Shown: positions 55,769 through 64,000, counted from the stretch's first letter. The stretch: DNA of 64,000 nucleotides from Oscillospiraceae bacterium (GCA_017416325.1 JAFQCV010000006.1:198844-262843), one strand, 5' to 3'. The notes: a model not told the origin generated them from the sequence alone. A program made the numbers and translations.

Positions 55769-56127
55769 GTTCTATCCCTGTCGCAATCGCAGCCGGTACG
55801 ATCTTAGGTTTTCTTTCAGGATTAGGAATCGGCGGCGGAACACTTCTGATCCTTTGGTTAACACAAGTCATTGGAATGGAACCGACCATTGCGCGCACGA
55901 TCAATCTGATGTTCTTTGTAACTGCCGCAGGTAGTGTTAGCATAATACGGCTGAAAAACAAGGAAATCCCGTGGCGCAGTATCTTACCTGCAATTATCAC
56001 AGGATGTGTTGCAGCATTAACCTTCACTTATATCGGTAAAAATCTGGATACAAATGCGTTAAAAAAACTATTTGGCGGTCTGTTACTGGTCACAGGGGTC
56101 AGAGAGTTATTTTATCGCGACAAATAG
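55762..56127 (+). CDS. TSUP (TauE/SafE) transporter, C-terminal half
   Basis: This 121-residue membrane protein has about four helices and the second TSUP repeat motif GFLSGLGIGGGTLLILWLTQ. The ATG at 55762 overlaps the stop of the first half (ATGTTAA), so translation is coupled, perhaps by re-initiation. Together the two halves are 241 residues, the length of one TSUP protein. It could be an old split or a recent frameshift. Confidence 0.7.
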   Translation: MLSSIPVAIAAGTILGFLSGLGIGGGTLLILWLTQVIGMEPTIARTINLMFFVTAAGSVSIIRLKNKEIPWRSILPAIITGCVAALTFTYIGKNLDTNALKKLFGGLLLVTGVRELFYRDK

Positions 56128-56528
56128 TCAAGATATCCCGAGAGGATCAAAGATGCCGCTACTGCATCTACTGTTTCTTTGCGTTTCTTACCGTGGTAAT
56201 TGTGTTGAGATAAAATGTTGTGGGCCTCAACAGTCGTTCTGCGCTCATCCCACATTGTCACCGGCAGTCCAGTCAAGGATTCCAGTTTTTGAGCGAACTG
56301 GCGACACAGCATGGCTCTGGGACCTTCAGAGCCATCCATATTTTTAGGCAAACCAACAACGATCTGACCTACATCACTCTGCTTAACTAACTGTAATATA
56401 TCTTCCAATAATTTTTCCGTATTCCTGCTCCGCAGCACACACGTACTGCCAACAATAGAGCAAAGCAAATCTGAAATCGCAACTCCGGTACGAGAATCAC
56501 CGTAGTCTATGCCCATTATTCTCTTCAT
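56112..56528 (-). CDS. ruvX: Holliday junction resolvase-like RuvX (YqgF)
   Basis: This 138-residue RNase H-like protein begins MKRIMGIDYGDSRTGVAISD (catalytic Asp in GIDYG) and has VGLPKNMDGSEGPRA and MWDERRTTVEA. YqgF/RuvX takes part in 16S rRNA 5' processing. The ATG at 56528 follows GAAAGGA. Its 3' end overlaps the TSUP gene tail by 16 bp on the other strand. It has the DUF1292 gene as more distant partner. Confidence 0.92.
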   Translation of the reverse strand: MKRIMGIDYGDSRTGVAISDLLCSIVGSTCVLRSRNTEKLLEDILQLVKQSDVGQIVVGLPKNMDGSEGPRAMLCRQFAQKLESLTGLPVTMWDERRTTVEAHNILSQHNYHGKKRKETVDAVAASLILSGYLDYLSR

Positions 56529-56614
56529 TTCTATATATCCTTTCACTTGTTTGGATACATTATATAAGATTTAAAATAAAAAAGAAAGCTATAATTTCAA
56601 TCAGTTGCTAAGAT

Positions 56615-57091
56615 TTATGAATTCAAAAGCCAGACCGCCGCATTTAAATAGGCCGCAAAACTAAGCCAGAGCAAATACGGTGCTTGCAGCCAGGCTGCTG
56701 TTGGGCTTACCTTTGAAAAACAAATTGTCATAGCTAAAACAAGGACCCACAACAGTACAAGCCACACAAATGCTCCTGCAAATGCCTGGGCATTAAAGAA
56801 AATGAGTGACCAAAAGAAATTTACAATTAACTGCGCAATAAATAAGTTAACACAGCACGATTTCCCCTGCGTTTTTTCGCTTTTGACCACCAAGCAAACG
56901 CCGATTCCCATTAACGCATATAAGATCGTCCAAGCCACAGCAAACACCCAGCCCGGTGGCGTCAATGGCGCTTTTTGGACTGTTGCATCGTAAATCTGCA
57001 TTCCATCCATAGAAAGTAAACCAGAAATAATACCGGTCAGTTCTGAAATGAGAACCCACTTCAGGCAAAACTTATCTATTATGCTTTTCAT
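56615..57091 (-). CDS. TspO/MBR family membrane protein
   Basis: This 158-residue protein has five helices and the TspO motifs LTPPGWVFAVAWTILYALMG (P-x-x-W-x-F-x-x-x-W-x-x-L-Y) and WSLIFFNAQAFAGAF. TspO proteins bind porphyrins and affect tetrapyrrole handling; in anaerobes the role is unclear. The ATG at 57091 follows GAGGTG. It stands alone. Confidence 0.88.
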   Translation of the reverse strand: MKSIIDKFCLKWVLISELTGIISGLLSMDGMQIYDATVQKAPLTPPGWVFAVAWTILYALMGIGVCLVVKSEKTQGKSCCVNLFIAQLIVNFFWSLIFFNAQAFAGAFVWLVLLWVLVLAMTICFSKVSPTAAWLQAPYLLWLSFAAYLNAAVWLLNS

Positions 57092-57190
57092 AAAAATCAC
57101 CTCATTGCAAACTATGCAGGAAATCGTTCAACATTCTTTGGGTTATCCTGGGTTTTTCGCAAAAAAGTAATGATTTTCCTAAAATAATTG

Positions 57191-57219
57191 TTGACTCGCA
57201 AAAGTTCCTGTGATAGAAT
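57191..57219 (+). promoter_or_regulatory. Promoter of the rpmG-secE-nusG-rplKA operon
   Basis: TTGACT (57191-57196), 17-bp spacer, TAGAAT (57214-57219). It opens a 130-nt leader before rpmG with a short dyad. Confidence 0.7.
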
Positions 57220-57348
57220 GGTTCTACCTGTGAAAAAAGGGCTTTATTAGTGCGCCTTTTTCAGCCTCGGAGTGACATTGTAGTGGTCGCTATTCTAAAT
57301 CTTTCTAGCCGAGGTCATGCAGGGAGGCAATTTTAAGGAGGTGCCGTT

Positions 57349-57498
57349 ATGCGCGTAAAAGTCACTTTGAGATGCTCTGAGTGCAAGCAAAGAAACTACA
57401 ACACCATGAAGAACAAGAAGAATGACCCCGACCGTCTCGAAATGAAGAAGTACTGCAGATTCTGCAGAAAGCACACTACTCACAACGAGACGAAGTAA
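57349..57498 (+). CDS. rpmG: 50S ribosomal protein L33
   Basis: This 49-residue protein has [19 protein letters not shown] and [15 protein letters not shown], the zinc-binding (C+) form of L33 with two CxxC pairs (C9, C12, C36, C39). It is part of the 50S subunit E-site region. AAGGAGG precedes the ATG. First gene of the rpmG-secE-nusG cluster. Confidence 0.97.
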   Translation: MRVKVTLRCSECKQRNYNTMKNKKNDPDRLEMKKYCRFCRKHTTHNETK

Positions 57499-57513
57499 GG
57501 AGGCCCACGAACA

Positions 57514-57744
57514 ATGGCAGAAGTCAAGAAGGAAAACTGGTTCGTCAGAACCTGGGGCCATATCTGCAGATACTTCCGTGAGCTGCGCAGCGAACTGAAG
57601 AAGGTCGTATGGTCCACCCCTAAGCAGGTACTGAAAAACACCTTGATTGTTATCGCCTGTGTTTTGATCGTTGGCGTTTTCGTCTGGGTGTTTGACCTGG
57701 TTGCACAGACTCTGATCACTGGCTTGATCGGTGTCTTCCATTAA
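57514..57744 (+). CDS. secE: Preprotein translocase subunit SecE
   Basis: This 76-residue protein has the SecE signature YFRELRSELKKVVWSTPKQV and one C-terminal membrane helix (TLIVIACVLIVGVFVWVFDLV). It clamps the SecY channel. AAGGAGG precedes the ATG, 15 bp after rpmG. Confidence 0.95.
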   Translation: MAEVKKENWFVRTWGHICRYFRELRSELKKVVWSTPKQVLKNTLIVIACVLIVGVFVWVFDLVAQTLITGLIGVFH

Positions 57745-57754
57745 GGTGTCAACT

Positions 57755-58285
57755 ATGGCAGAAACTGCAAAATGGTATGTTGTGCATACCTACTCCGGTT
57801 ACGAGAACACTGTTAAGGCTACTATCGAAAAAACCATCGAAAGCAGACAGCTGCAGGATCAAATCCTTGCTATCTCCATTCCCTTGGAGACTGTTACCGA
57901 AATCACCGAGTCTGGCGTCAGCAAGACTTATGACAGAAAAGTCTTCCCCGGCTATGTATTGGTGAAAATGGTATACAGCGATGATACATGGCATGTGATT
58001 CGGAATATTCGCGGCGTTACCGGCTTCGTTGGTACATCCAGCAATGATCCTACCCCGCTGACAGATGATGAAGTCTATCAGATGGGCGTTGAAAAGCGTG
58101 AGATCGTTGTTAATTACGCTGTTGGCGATTCTGTACGGATTCTCGACGGTCCTCTCAGCTCCTTCACCGGCGTTGTGGAGAGTATCGATGTCGATAAGAA
58201 CTCTGTAAGTGTTATCGTATGTATGTTCGGCCGTGAAACTCCTGTTGAGTTCGAACTCGATCAGGTTGAGGTCGTATCCCCGTAA
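57755..58285 (+). CDS. nusG: Transcription termination/antitermination protein NusG
   Basis: This 176-residue protein has the NGN domain (KWYVVHTYSGYENTVKATIE ... FPGYVLVKM) and a C-terminal KOW domain (GDSVRILDGPLSSFTGVVES). NusG binds RNA polymerase and links it to ribosomes. The ATG at 57755 is 11 bp after the secE stop with AAGGTG upstream. Confidence 0.97.
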   Translation: MAETAKWYVVHTYSGYENTVKATIEKTIESRQLQDQILAISIPLETVTEITESGVSKTYDRKVFPGYVLVKMVYSDDTWHVIRNIRGVTGFVGTSSNDPTPLTDDEVYQMGVEKREIVVNYAVGDSVRILDGPLSSFTGVVESIDVDKNSVSVIVCMFGRETPVEFELDQVEVVSP

Positions 58286-58309
58286 ACGAATCGGACCGGA
58301 TAATCCGGT

Positions 58310-58375
58310 CGGAACGTGGGAGGGGCTGATGCCCCGAAAGAAATGCGCAAAGCGCATCATTACCACATTTTATTC
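58310..58375 (+). promoter_or_regulatory. rplK leader, candidate L1 operator
   Basis: GTGGGAGGGG at 58316 and ACCAC (58359-58364) could close a stem around two small hairpins (GGGCTGATGCCCC; GCGCAAAGCGC), just before the AGGAGG of rplK. The same GTGGGAGG ... CACCACTTT pattern recurs before rplA (58848-58877). L1 is known to bind such leaders. Confidence 0.4.
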
Positions 58376-58389
58376 AGGAGGTGCTTATA

Positions 58390-58815
58390 ATGGCACAGAA
58401 AGTCACTGGTATTATTAAGCTTCAAATCAATGCCGCTAAGGCAACCGCTTCCCCCCCTGTTGGTCCCGCTCTCGGTCAGCACGGTGTTAACATCGCTGCT
58501 TTTATCAAGGAATTCAATGCCCGTACTCAGGCAATGGAAGGCTACAAGATTCCCGTTGTCATTACCGTCTATGCAGACCGCAGCTTCACCTTCATCACTA
58601 AGACACCCCCCACTCCCCTGCTGGTCCTGAAGGCCGCTGGTCTGGAGAGCGGTTCCGGTGTCCCCAACAAGCAGAAGGTTGGTTCTCTGACCGCCGCTCA
58701 GGTCACTGAAATCGCTAAGACCAAGCTGCCCGATCTGAATGTCAACTCCCTGGAAGCCGCTGAAAGCCAGGTCCGTGGCACCTGCCGCTCCATGGGCATC
58801 ACTGTAGTCGACTGA
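58390..58815 (+). CDS. rplK: 50S ribosomal protein L11
   Basis: This 141-residue protein has [31 protein letters not shown], and [15 protein letters not shown], the L11 signature. It forms the GTPase-associated centre with L10-L12. AGGAGG precedes the ATG. Start is the fourth codon of the open frame. Confidence 0.98.
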   Translation: MAQKVTGIIKLQINAAKATASPPVGPALGQHGVNIAAFIKEFNARTQAMEGYKIPVVITVYADRSFTFITKTPPTPLLVLKAAGLESGSGVPNKQKVGSLTAAQVTEIAKTKLPDLNVNSLEAAESQVRGTCRSMGITVVD

Positions 58816-58892
58816 TAATTGCTGTCCGAGGGCATAACCTCGGAAATGTGGGAGGATTTTTCCGCATCACCACTTTAAGGAGGATAATTACA

Positions 58893-59585
58893 TTGTTTAG
58901 AGGTAAAAAGTACAAAGAGAGCGCGAAGCTGATCGATCGCTCTGTTCAGTATGATCCCAACGAAGCCCTGGATCTGGTTGTGAAGGGTGCTTCCGCTAAG
59001 TTCGATGAGACCGTTGAAATCCACGTTAAGCTGGGTGTTGACTCCCGTCACGCTGACCAGCAGGTTCGTGGCGCTGTCGTTCTTCCCAACGGCACCGGTA
59101 AGACTCGCCGCGTTCTGGTTTTTGCTAAGGACGCAAAGCTGGAAGAAGCTCAGGCAGCCGGCGCTGACTATGTCGGCGGCATGGAGCTCGTTGAGAAGAT
59201 CACCAAGGAAAACTGGTTTGACTTTGACGTTGTTGTCGCTTCCCCCGACATGATGGGCCTGGTCGGCCGTCTGGGTAAGGTTCTGGGCCCCAAGGGCCTG
59301 ATGCCCTCTCCCAAGGCTGGTACTGTCACCCCCAATGTTGGCGCAGCCGTCAAGGAAATCAAGGCCGGTAAGGTCGAGTACCGTCTGGACAAGACCAACA
59401 TCATTCACTGCCCCATCGGTAAGGTTTCCTTCGGTGCTGAGAAGCTGCAGGAAAACATGGACACTCTGGTTGCTGCCATCGTAAAGGCAAAGCCCGCAGC
59501 TGCCAAGGGTCAGTATATCCGCTCCTGCGTTGTTGCTTCCACCATGGGCCCCGGCGTCAAGGTGAGCACTGCTAAGTATCTGTAA
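58893..59585 (+). CDS. rplA: 50S ribosomal protein L1
   Basis: This 230-residue protein starts at TTG (58893) with AAGGAGG upstream. Signatures: [32 protein letters not shown], and the L1 motif [19 protein letters not shown]1 moves E-site tRNA and represses its own operon. A terminator follows. Confidence 0.98.
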   Translation: MFRGKKYKESAKLIDRSVQYDPNEALDLVVKGASAKFDETVEIHVKLGVDSRHADQQVRGAVVLPNGTGKTRRVLVFAKDAKLEEAQAAGADYVGGMELVEKITKENWFDFDVVVASPDMMGLVGRLGKVLGPKGLMPSPKAGTVTPNVGAAVKEIKAGKVEYRLDKTNIIHCPIGKVSFGAEKLQENMDTLVAAIVKAKPAAAKGQYIRSCVVASTMGPGVKVSTAKYL

Positions 59586-59597
59586 TCATTTAGATAA

Positions 59598-59632
59598 TAA
59601 AATCCCACAGGCATTTAGCCTGTGGGATTTTA
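59598..59632. terminator. Terminator after rplA
   Basis: AAAATCCCACAGG-cattta-GCCTGTGGGATTTT followed by ATTAT; serves rplA and the convergent ABC operon. Confidence 0.8.
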
Positions 59633-59635
59633 TTA

Positions 59636-60430
59636 TCAGGATAGCAGCATTTTATCGTTCGCTTCATCAGAACCACTGGCTTTGCTGAACAAATCCAGCA
59701 GCTGTTCAACCGTAAGCTTCCTTTTCTCCTCACCGCTGATATCTACAACGATTTTACCGTCGTACATCATAATCAATCGGTTGCCGTAAGCAATTGCATC
59801 ACGCATATTATGTGTGATCATCAGCGTAGTAAGGTTATTGGCAGTAACAATTTTTTCAGTAACCTCCAAAACCTTGGCTGCTGTTTTGGGATCCAGCGCA
59901 GCTGTGTGCTCGTCCAACAGGAGTACCTTTGGCTGCTGCAGTGTCGCCATAAGCAGCGTCAGGGCCTGACGTTGTCCGCCAGAAAGCAAACCTACCTTTG
60001 AAGTCATGCGATCCTCAAGTCCCAAACCAAGAATCCTCAGTTTTTCCCGGTAGTTTTCCCGTTCCGTGGAAGTAATTCCGGAGCGAAGCGTTCTGAGCTT
60101 TCCTCTACGGGCAGCCAACGCAAGGTTCTCCTCGATCTGCATGGTTGCTGCCGTGCCCATCATTGGATCCTGGAACACACGGCCGATGTATTTAGCCCGC
60201 TTATACTCCGGAAGGTGTGTAACATTCACACCGTCAATTAAAATACTGCCATCATCCACTTCATAGGCACCTGCAATGGCATTCAGCATGGTACTCTTGC
60301 CTGCGCCGTTACCACCGATAACTGTTACAAACTCTCCTTCTTTCAGGTGTAAATCAACACCTTTTAAGGCAATTTTCTCATTGACTGTACCAGCATTGAA
60401 AGTTTTGTAAATCCCTTTAATTTCAAGCAT
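59636..60430 (-). CDS. ABC transporter ATP-binding protein
   Basis: This 264-residue ATPase has Walker A IGGNGAGKSTMLNAI, Q-loop VFQDPMMG, signature LLSGGQRQALTLL, Walker B VLLLDEHTAALDP (D-E-H, unusual in place of D-E-P) and H-loop MITHNMRDA. It pairs with the permease and substrate-binding protein upstream. The DEHTAALDPKTA form is typical of the TrpX/YtrX-like importer family of unknown amino-acid or nucleoside-like substrate. Confidence 0.92.
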   Translation of the reverse strand: MLEIKGIYKTFNAGTVNEKIALKGVDLHLKEGEFVTVIGGNGAGKSTMLNAIAGAYEVDDGSILIDGVNVTHLPEYKRAKYIGRVFQDPMMGTAATMQIEENLALAARRGKLRTLRSGITSTERENYREKLRILGLGLEDRMTSKVGLLSGGQRQALTLLMATLQQPKVLLLDEHTAALDPKTAAKVLEVTEKIVTANNLTTLMITHNMRDAIAYGNRLIMMYDGKIVVDISGEEKRKLTVEQLLDLFSKASGSDEANDKMLLS

Positions 60431-61349
60431 GTCCCTTCCCCTTTCCGGCTATCTTCTTAGGAATGGCGTTTTTCCAATAAGGAACCGCAAGGAACAGTGC
60501 GACTATCAGCGCCGTCAACAGTTTCAAATCATTCGTATCTAGACCCAAAAGCACCACCATCTGCAGCACCAGATAATAAATCACCGCACCGATGACCACG
60601 GCCACCAGCTTTAGCGCAAAATTACGGAAAGCCTTGCTGAATAGCACCTCGCCGATGATCACTGCAGCCAGACCGATGACGATAGCGCCTCGTCCCATGT
60701 TTACATCTGCTGCTCCCTGATATTGGGCAACGAGACCACCGGAAACAGCCACAAGGCCGTTAGATAACATCAGTCCAATAGTAATGACCCACTTGGTATT
60801 AATACCTTGCGCCCGTGCCATATTTTGATTGGCGCCGGTAGCACGCATTGCGCAGCCATACTCCCGTCCGAAGAACCAGTAAAGCAAAGCAATAAGCAAA
60901 GCAAGGAAGATCGCCAGAAGCACCAGCGGATTGTCCAGGGAGAGTTCCTGCGCATAACGTTGGGATACAAGAAGATCATATTTGTTAACATTAATCGCGG
61001 TATTGGCCCGACCATCCATGATTCGCAAATTCACGGAGTACAGTGCCAGCTGAGTTAAAATACCGGCCAAAATGGCAGGAATACCGCAGCGGGTGTGCAG
61101 CAGTCCTGTTAGCATGCCAGCCAGAGCGCCCGCCATGAATGCGCACAGCAACGCCACCCAGGGATTCACACCCATACGCATCAAAACTATACACACGGCA
61201 CCGCCAGTGGCCAAGGAGCCGTCAACAGTCAGATCCGCTACATCTAATATCCGGTATGTAAGATACACACCTATAGCCATGATACCCCAAAGCATACCTT
61301 GCGCAACGGCACCAGGCGACGCATTGAGAAACGATTGCAGTAAATCCAT
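60423..61349 (-). CDS. ABC transporter permease
   Basis: This 308-residue membrane protein has about eight to nine helices and the BPD_transp_2 type EAA-like region ... YQGAADVNMGRGAIVIGLAAVIIGE. It resembles the RbsC/BmpC permease family (TVDGSLATGGAVC at the start), also used by TrpX-type importers. GAGGTG precedes the ATG; its end overlaps the ATPase start by 8 bp. Confidence 0.9.
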   Translation of the reverse strand: MDLLQSFLNASPGAVAQGMLWGIMAIGVYLTYRILDVADLTVDGSLATGGAVCIVLMRMGVNPWVALLCAFMAGALAGMLTGLLHTRCGIPAILAGILTQLALYSVNLRIMDGRANTAINVNKYDLLVSQRYAQELSLDNPLVLLAIFLALLIALLYWFFGREYGCAMRATGANQNMARAQGINTKWVITIGLMLSNGLVAVSGGLVAQYQGAADVNMGRGAIVIGLAAVIIGEVLFSKAFRNFALKLVAVVIGAVIYYLVLQMVVLLGLDTNDLKLLTALIVALFLAVPYWKNAIPKKIAGKGKGHA

Positions 61350-61371
61350 ATTTCACCTCGAATTTAGTAAA

Positions 61372-61398
61372 GGGACAGGGTGGAGACCACCCTGTCCC
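61372..61398 (-). terminator. Intercistronic hairpin after the substrate-binding gene
   Basis: GGGACAGGGTGG-aga-CCACCCTGTCCC, a 12-bp stem followed on the minus strand by TTTACTAAA. It may partly terminate or stabilise the mRNA so that binding protein exceeds the membrane subunits. Confidence 0.6.
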
Positions 61399-61413
61399 GG
61401 GTCTTTTAACGTA

Positions 61414-62370
61414 TCAGTCCAGAGTTGTATACCCCTCAGGAACAGTGATGCCCAAAGCAGCACAGTTTTCTGCGTTGTACATCTTAGTGAACTTGCTGGC
61501 AGTTTCCACAGGCATAGTAGCGATATTAGCCTCGCCAGTAAGGATCTTAGCTGCCATCAGACCGGTAGCATAACCCAAATCGTAGTAGTCGATAGAAAGA
61601 GTAGCAACACCGCAGCCGCGACAGATACCGGCCTCGCCGGCAACAACGGGAACCTTGGCAGCCAGCACCACATTGGCAATGGCTTCCGTATTGGCTGCAG
61701 CAGTGTTATCGGTAGGGATATAGATCACATCGCTGTTGCTGCACGCAGCCTGCGCAACAGAAGATACATCATTGGTGTCAGTAAAGCCGTAGGTCTTAAC
61801 GGTGTAGCCCAGCTTCTCCAGTTCGACAGTAATAACATCAACCTGATACTGGCTGTTGGGCTCGCCTACGCAATACAGTAAACCTACATTTTGCTTGTCA
61901 GGAAACAGTTCCTTAATCATAGCAGCCTGATCAGCCAAAGGCGCAAGATCAGATGTACCGGAAACATTACCGCCTACGGTACCGGTCCAGTTATCCAGCT
62001 CCAGCGCGGAAGCATAGTCGGTAACAGAAGTGCCAAGTACGGGAATCTTATCCGTACCGGCAACGGCAGCCTGCAGAGCGGGGGTTGCATTAGCCATGAT
62101 CAGATCAACATTGGAAGCAACGAAACCATTGATGATAGTAGTGCATGCAGGTGCTTCATTGGAGGCATTCTTTTCTTCAAAAGTGACCTTGTCCCCCAGC
62201 TCCTTTACGAGAGCATCCTTAAAGCCCTTAGTAGCCGCGTCCAGCGCTTCGTGCTGAACCAGCTGGCAAATACCAACAACATATTTGCCGTCATCAGCAG
62301 CAGGCGCACAAGCTGTCATGCTTACAAGAAGCAGCGCAGCCATAATCAAAGCAATCCATTTTTTCATCAT
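61414..62370 (-). CDS. ABC transporter substrate-binding lipoprotein
   Basis: This 318-residue protein has a lipoprotein signal (LLVSMTAC, lipid on C20) and the ABC_sub_bind fold: YVVGICQLVQHEALDAATKG, NASNEAPACTTIINGFVAS, ANATPALQAAVAGTDKIPV, VGLLYCVGEPNSQYQVD. The family (TrpX/YtrX-like) brings in tryptophan or other aromatic or nucleoside-like compounds; the substrate cannot be read here. AAAAGGAG precedes the ATG. Confidence 0.88.
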   Translation of the reverse strand: MMKKWIALIMAALLLVSMTACAPAADDGKYVVGICQLVQHEALDAATKGFKDALVKELGDKVTFEEKNASNEAPACTTIINGFVASNVDLIMANATPALQAAVAGTDKIPVLGTSVTDYASALELDNWTGTVGGNVSGTSDLAPLADQAAMIKELFPDKQNVGLLYCVGEPNSQYQVDVITVELEKLGYTVKTYGFTDTNDVSSVAQAACSNSDVIYIPTDNTAAANTEAIANVVLAAKVPVVAGEAGICRGCGVATLSIDYYDLGYATGLMAAKILTGEANIATMPVETASKFTKMYNAENCAALGITVPEGYTTLD

Positions 62371-62416
62371 TATTCTCTCCTTTTAATACCGACACATGCG
62401 TGGCAGTTATTGACAT

Positions 62417-62445
62417 ACTATAGCACCTTTCCCCTGCCTTGTCAA
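62417..62445 (-). promoter_or_regulatory. Promoter of the ABC importer operon
   Basis: Minus strand TTGACA (62445-62440), 17-bp spacer, TATAGT (62422-62417), 47 bp before the binding-protein start. A near-consensus sigma-A promoter; no operator dyad seen. Confidence 0.7.
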
Positions 62446-62619
62446 CTAAATTCCGCAAAGGACGGACATTTATTTTTCCTCTGTGGACACTTAGCACAAA
62501 TTAATGCAAGAAACATCGACGCTTTTGTATAAAATGCTAACAATCCTATTGAGAACCCAGCACCCCAACATATAAATATAATCGGAAAATCTTAGTGCAA
62601 AAAATCGCAAAAATAGTGC

Positions 62620-62648
62620 TTGACAATTCAAATATGTTATGATAAAAT
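62620..62648 (+). promoter_or_regulatory. Promoter of the rplJ-rplL operon
   Basis: TTGACA (62620-62625), 17-bp spacer, TAAAAT (62643-62648). It gives a leader of about 125 nt that contains the L10 regulatory RNA. Confidence 0.75.
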
Positions 62649-62654
62649 TCTTCT

Positions 62655-62763
62655 GTTGCCAAAGACAGCAGGTGGCTATGCCGTAAGTCCTGCCGAGGTG
62701 CGCTTAAGATTTTGGATCGTTTTGCGTGTCTTTCTGTCTTCTGGCAGGAAGACACTTTTTATT
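62655..62763 (+). ncRNA. L10 ribosomal protein leader
   Basis: The leader has the L10-leader pattern: CCAAAGACAGCAGGTGG, GCCGTAAGTCCTGCCGAGGTG and a terminator-like stem GTGTCTT-...-AAGACAC (62726-62755) followed by TTTTTATTTT. In Firmicutes, L10(L12)4 binds the leader and promotes early termination, matching rplJL supply to demand. Confidence 0.8.
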
Positions 62764-62780
62764 TTCGGAGGTGAAAATCC

Positions 62781-63314
62781 ATGCCCAACGCAAAGGTTCT
62801 TGAGACCAAAAAGGCAGTTGTTGAAGCCCTGTCCGGCAAGATCAAGGAAGCCTCTTCCGTCGTCTTCGTTGACTATAAGGGTATCACTGTCGCTCAGGAT
62901 ACCGAGCTGCGTAAGCAGTTCCGTGAAGCCGGTGTTGAGTACACCGTTATTAAGAACACTTTGACCCGTTTCGCAGCCAAGAACAACGGCTACGATTTCG
63001 ACGAGGTTCTGAACGGTACCACCGCTATGGCTTCCACCACCGGCGACCCCATCGCCCCTGCTCGTATCGTTTGCGAGTACGCCAAGAAGAACAAGGGTGT
63101 TAACCTGACCATTAAGGGTGGCATTGTTGAGGGTTCTGTTCTGTCCGCTGACCAGCTCAATGGCTTCGGCGAACTGCCCAGCAAGAACGCTCTGGTTGCA
63201 TCCGTCCTGGGTACCTTCCTGGCACCTATCTCCAGCCTGGCTTTCGTCCTGGACCAGATCCGGGAGCAGAAGGAAGGCGGCGCTCCCGCTGCCGAAGCTC
63301 CTGCTGAAGCCTGA
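62781..63314 (+). CDS. rplJ: 50S ribosomal protein L10
   Basis: This 177-residue protein has [39 protein letters not shown], and [15 protein letters not shown], the L10 signature, and a C-terminal helix that carries L12 dimers. GGAGG precedes the ATG. It regulates its operon through the leader above. Confidence 0.98.
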   Translation: MPNAKVLETKKAVVEALSGKIKEASSVVFVDYKGITVAQDTELRKQFREAGVEYTVIKNTLTRFAAKNNGYDFDEVLNGTTAMASTTGDPIAPARIVCEYAKKNKGVNLTIKGGIVEGSVLSADQLNGFGELPSKNALVASVLGTFLAPISSLAFVLDQIREQKEGGAPAAEAPAEA

Positions 63315-63370
63315 TTCGTTTAAACCACAAAAACAACACACAAATTACATTATTTAGGAGGATCATTACA

Positions 63371-63748
63371 ATGGCTAGTGAAAAAGTCACTGCTCTCGTT
63401 GAGGAAGTTAAGGGTCTGACCGTTCTGGAGCTGTCCGAGCTGGTCCACACTCTGGAGGAAGTTTTCGGTGTTTCTGCCGCCGCTGCTGCTGTCGCTGCTC
63501 CTGCTGCTGGCGCTGCTGCTGAGGCTGCTGAGGAGAAGACCGAGTTTGATGTCATCCTGAAGGATGCCGGCGCTTCCAAGCTGAACGTCATCAAGGTCGT
63601 CCGCGCCATCACCGGCCTGGGCCTGAAGGACGCTAAGGACCTGGTTGACAACTGCCCCAAGACTCTGAAGGAAGCTGTCTCCAAGGAAGATGCCGAGAAG
63701 ATGGTTGCCGAGCTGAAGGAAGCCGGTGCCGAGGCCGAGCTGAAGTAA
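63371..63748 (+). CDS. rplL: 50S ribosomal protein L7/L12
   Basis: This 125-residue protein has an N-terminal dimer helix ([20 protein letters not shown]), an Ala-rich hinge (about 36-55), and a C-terminal domain ([36 protein letters not shown]). It recruits translation factors to the ribosome. AGGAGG precedes the ATG, 56 bp after rplJ. Confidence 0.98.
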   Translation: MASEKVTALVEEVKGLTVLELSELVHTLEEVFGVSAAAAAVAAPAAGAAAEAAEEKTEFDVILKDAGASKLNVIKVVRAITGLGLKDAKDLVDNCPKTLKEAVSKEDAEKMVAELKEAGAEAELK

Positions 63749-63771
63749 TTTCAGTTTCCCTTGTTTTTTAC

Positions 63772-63801
63772 AGCCGCCAGATAAATTCTGGCGGTTGTTC
63801 C
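63772..63801 (+). terminator. Terminator after rplL
   Basis: CCGCCAGA-taaat-TCTGGCGG followed by TTGTTCCTTTT, then a new ribosome site. Confidence 0.75.
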
Positions 63802-63816
63802 TTTTAGGAGGTTATT

Positions 63817-64000
63817 ATGGATAAAATCAACAATTTCCTACAGTCTCTGATCCCTGGCTCATTCGATATTCAAGTGTATTTAACCGCAACACTTGTAATC
63901 CTTGCCGCTTTTTTACTGCTTGGTATCGTTGGAAGATTACTCTTTGGCAAAAAGTCTACACTGAACCGCGCAATATCTTCTGCAATCAGCATTTTATTTA
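63817..64000 (+). CDS. Membrane protein, truncated by window end
   Basis: The 61 residues visible begin MDKINNFLQSLIPGSFDIQ and include one helix (VYLTATLVILAAFLLLGIVGRLLF), then a basic loop and the start of a second helix. AGGAGG precedes the ATG. It may be a CvpA-like or similar multi-pass protein; too little is visible to say. Confidence 0.7.
   Translation, partial: MDKINNFLQSLIPGSFDIQVYLTATLVILAAFLLLGIVGRLLFGKKSTLNRAISSAISILF

Noticed and set aside
1..64000. CRISPR arrays, tRNA and rRNA genes
   Set aside because: No regularly spaced repeats and no recognisable tRNA cloverleaf or rRNA segments were seen on either strand by eye.

Overview
The window looks like chromosome from a spore-forming, low-to-moderate GC anaerobe of the class Clostridia, most like the Oscillospiraceae. 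The evidence is the sporulation genes (cotJ operon, yqfC/yqfD, a YlbJ-like gene), Firmicutes gene orders (mutS2-recO-era-ybeY-phoH-yqfD-yqfC; rpmG-secE-nusG-rplK-rplA; ecfA1-ecfA2-ecfT-truA) and strong GGAGG ribosome sites with several TTG starts. No tRNA, rRNA or CRISPR array was seen.

Region 1 (1 to about 10,150) is at least two tandem filamentous-phage (inovirus-like) prophages. The right one is complete: about 6.2 kb between direct repeats of AACGCAACAAAATAA at 3907-3921 and 10120-10134. Read as a circle it has the order lysogeny switch, ribbon-helix-helix protein, small proteins, putative ssDNA-binding protein, rolling-circle Rep, major coat, coat terminator, adsorption protein, a chain of tiny membrane proteins, and the Zot/pI ATPase. 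Its Rep resembles pMV158 RepB, and a matching CACTACGACA hairpin loop lies just upstream. The left prophage runs off the window and has a different HUH Rep, its own repressor, a DUF2726 protein and an adsorption protein that shares only its N-terminal two thirds with the first.

Region 2 (10.2-15.2 kb) is core chromosome: an HD phosphohydrolase, a tyrosine recombinase, radA, a cwlD-like amidase, and the cotJ spore-coat operon with cotJA and cotJB fused. Region 3 (15,109-19,614) is an integrated island of about 4.5 kb lying inside cotJC. The lost 3' end of cotJC sits right after the island's large serine recombinase, and joining the two pieces at a shared GAGG restores an in-frame protein of 199 residues. 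The island carries a regulator, an AAA ATPase and a possible PD-(D/E)XK nuclease. It is the most interesting find: a possible defence island in a sporulation gene, with an architecture that could allow excision during sporulation as for the skin element.

Region 4 (19.7-57 kb) is core metabolism and housekeeping: phosphofructokinase, xerD, phosphoglucomutase, coaD, rsmD, uvrC, HPr, mutS2, recO, era, ybeY, phoH, yqfD/yqfC, a ClpE-like ATPase, truA, the ECF transporter module, a class A PBP, a probable 6S RNA, a PrsA-like foldase, a split TSUP transporter and ruvX. Region 5 (57.2-64 kb) is the rpmG-secE-nusG-rplK-rplA and rplJ-rplL clusters, split by an opposed three-gene ABC importer.
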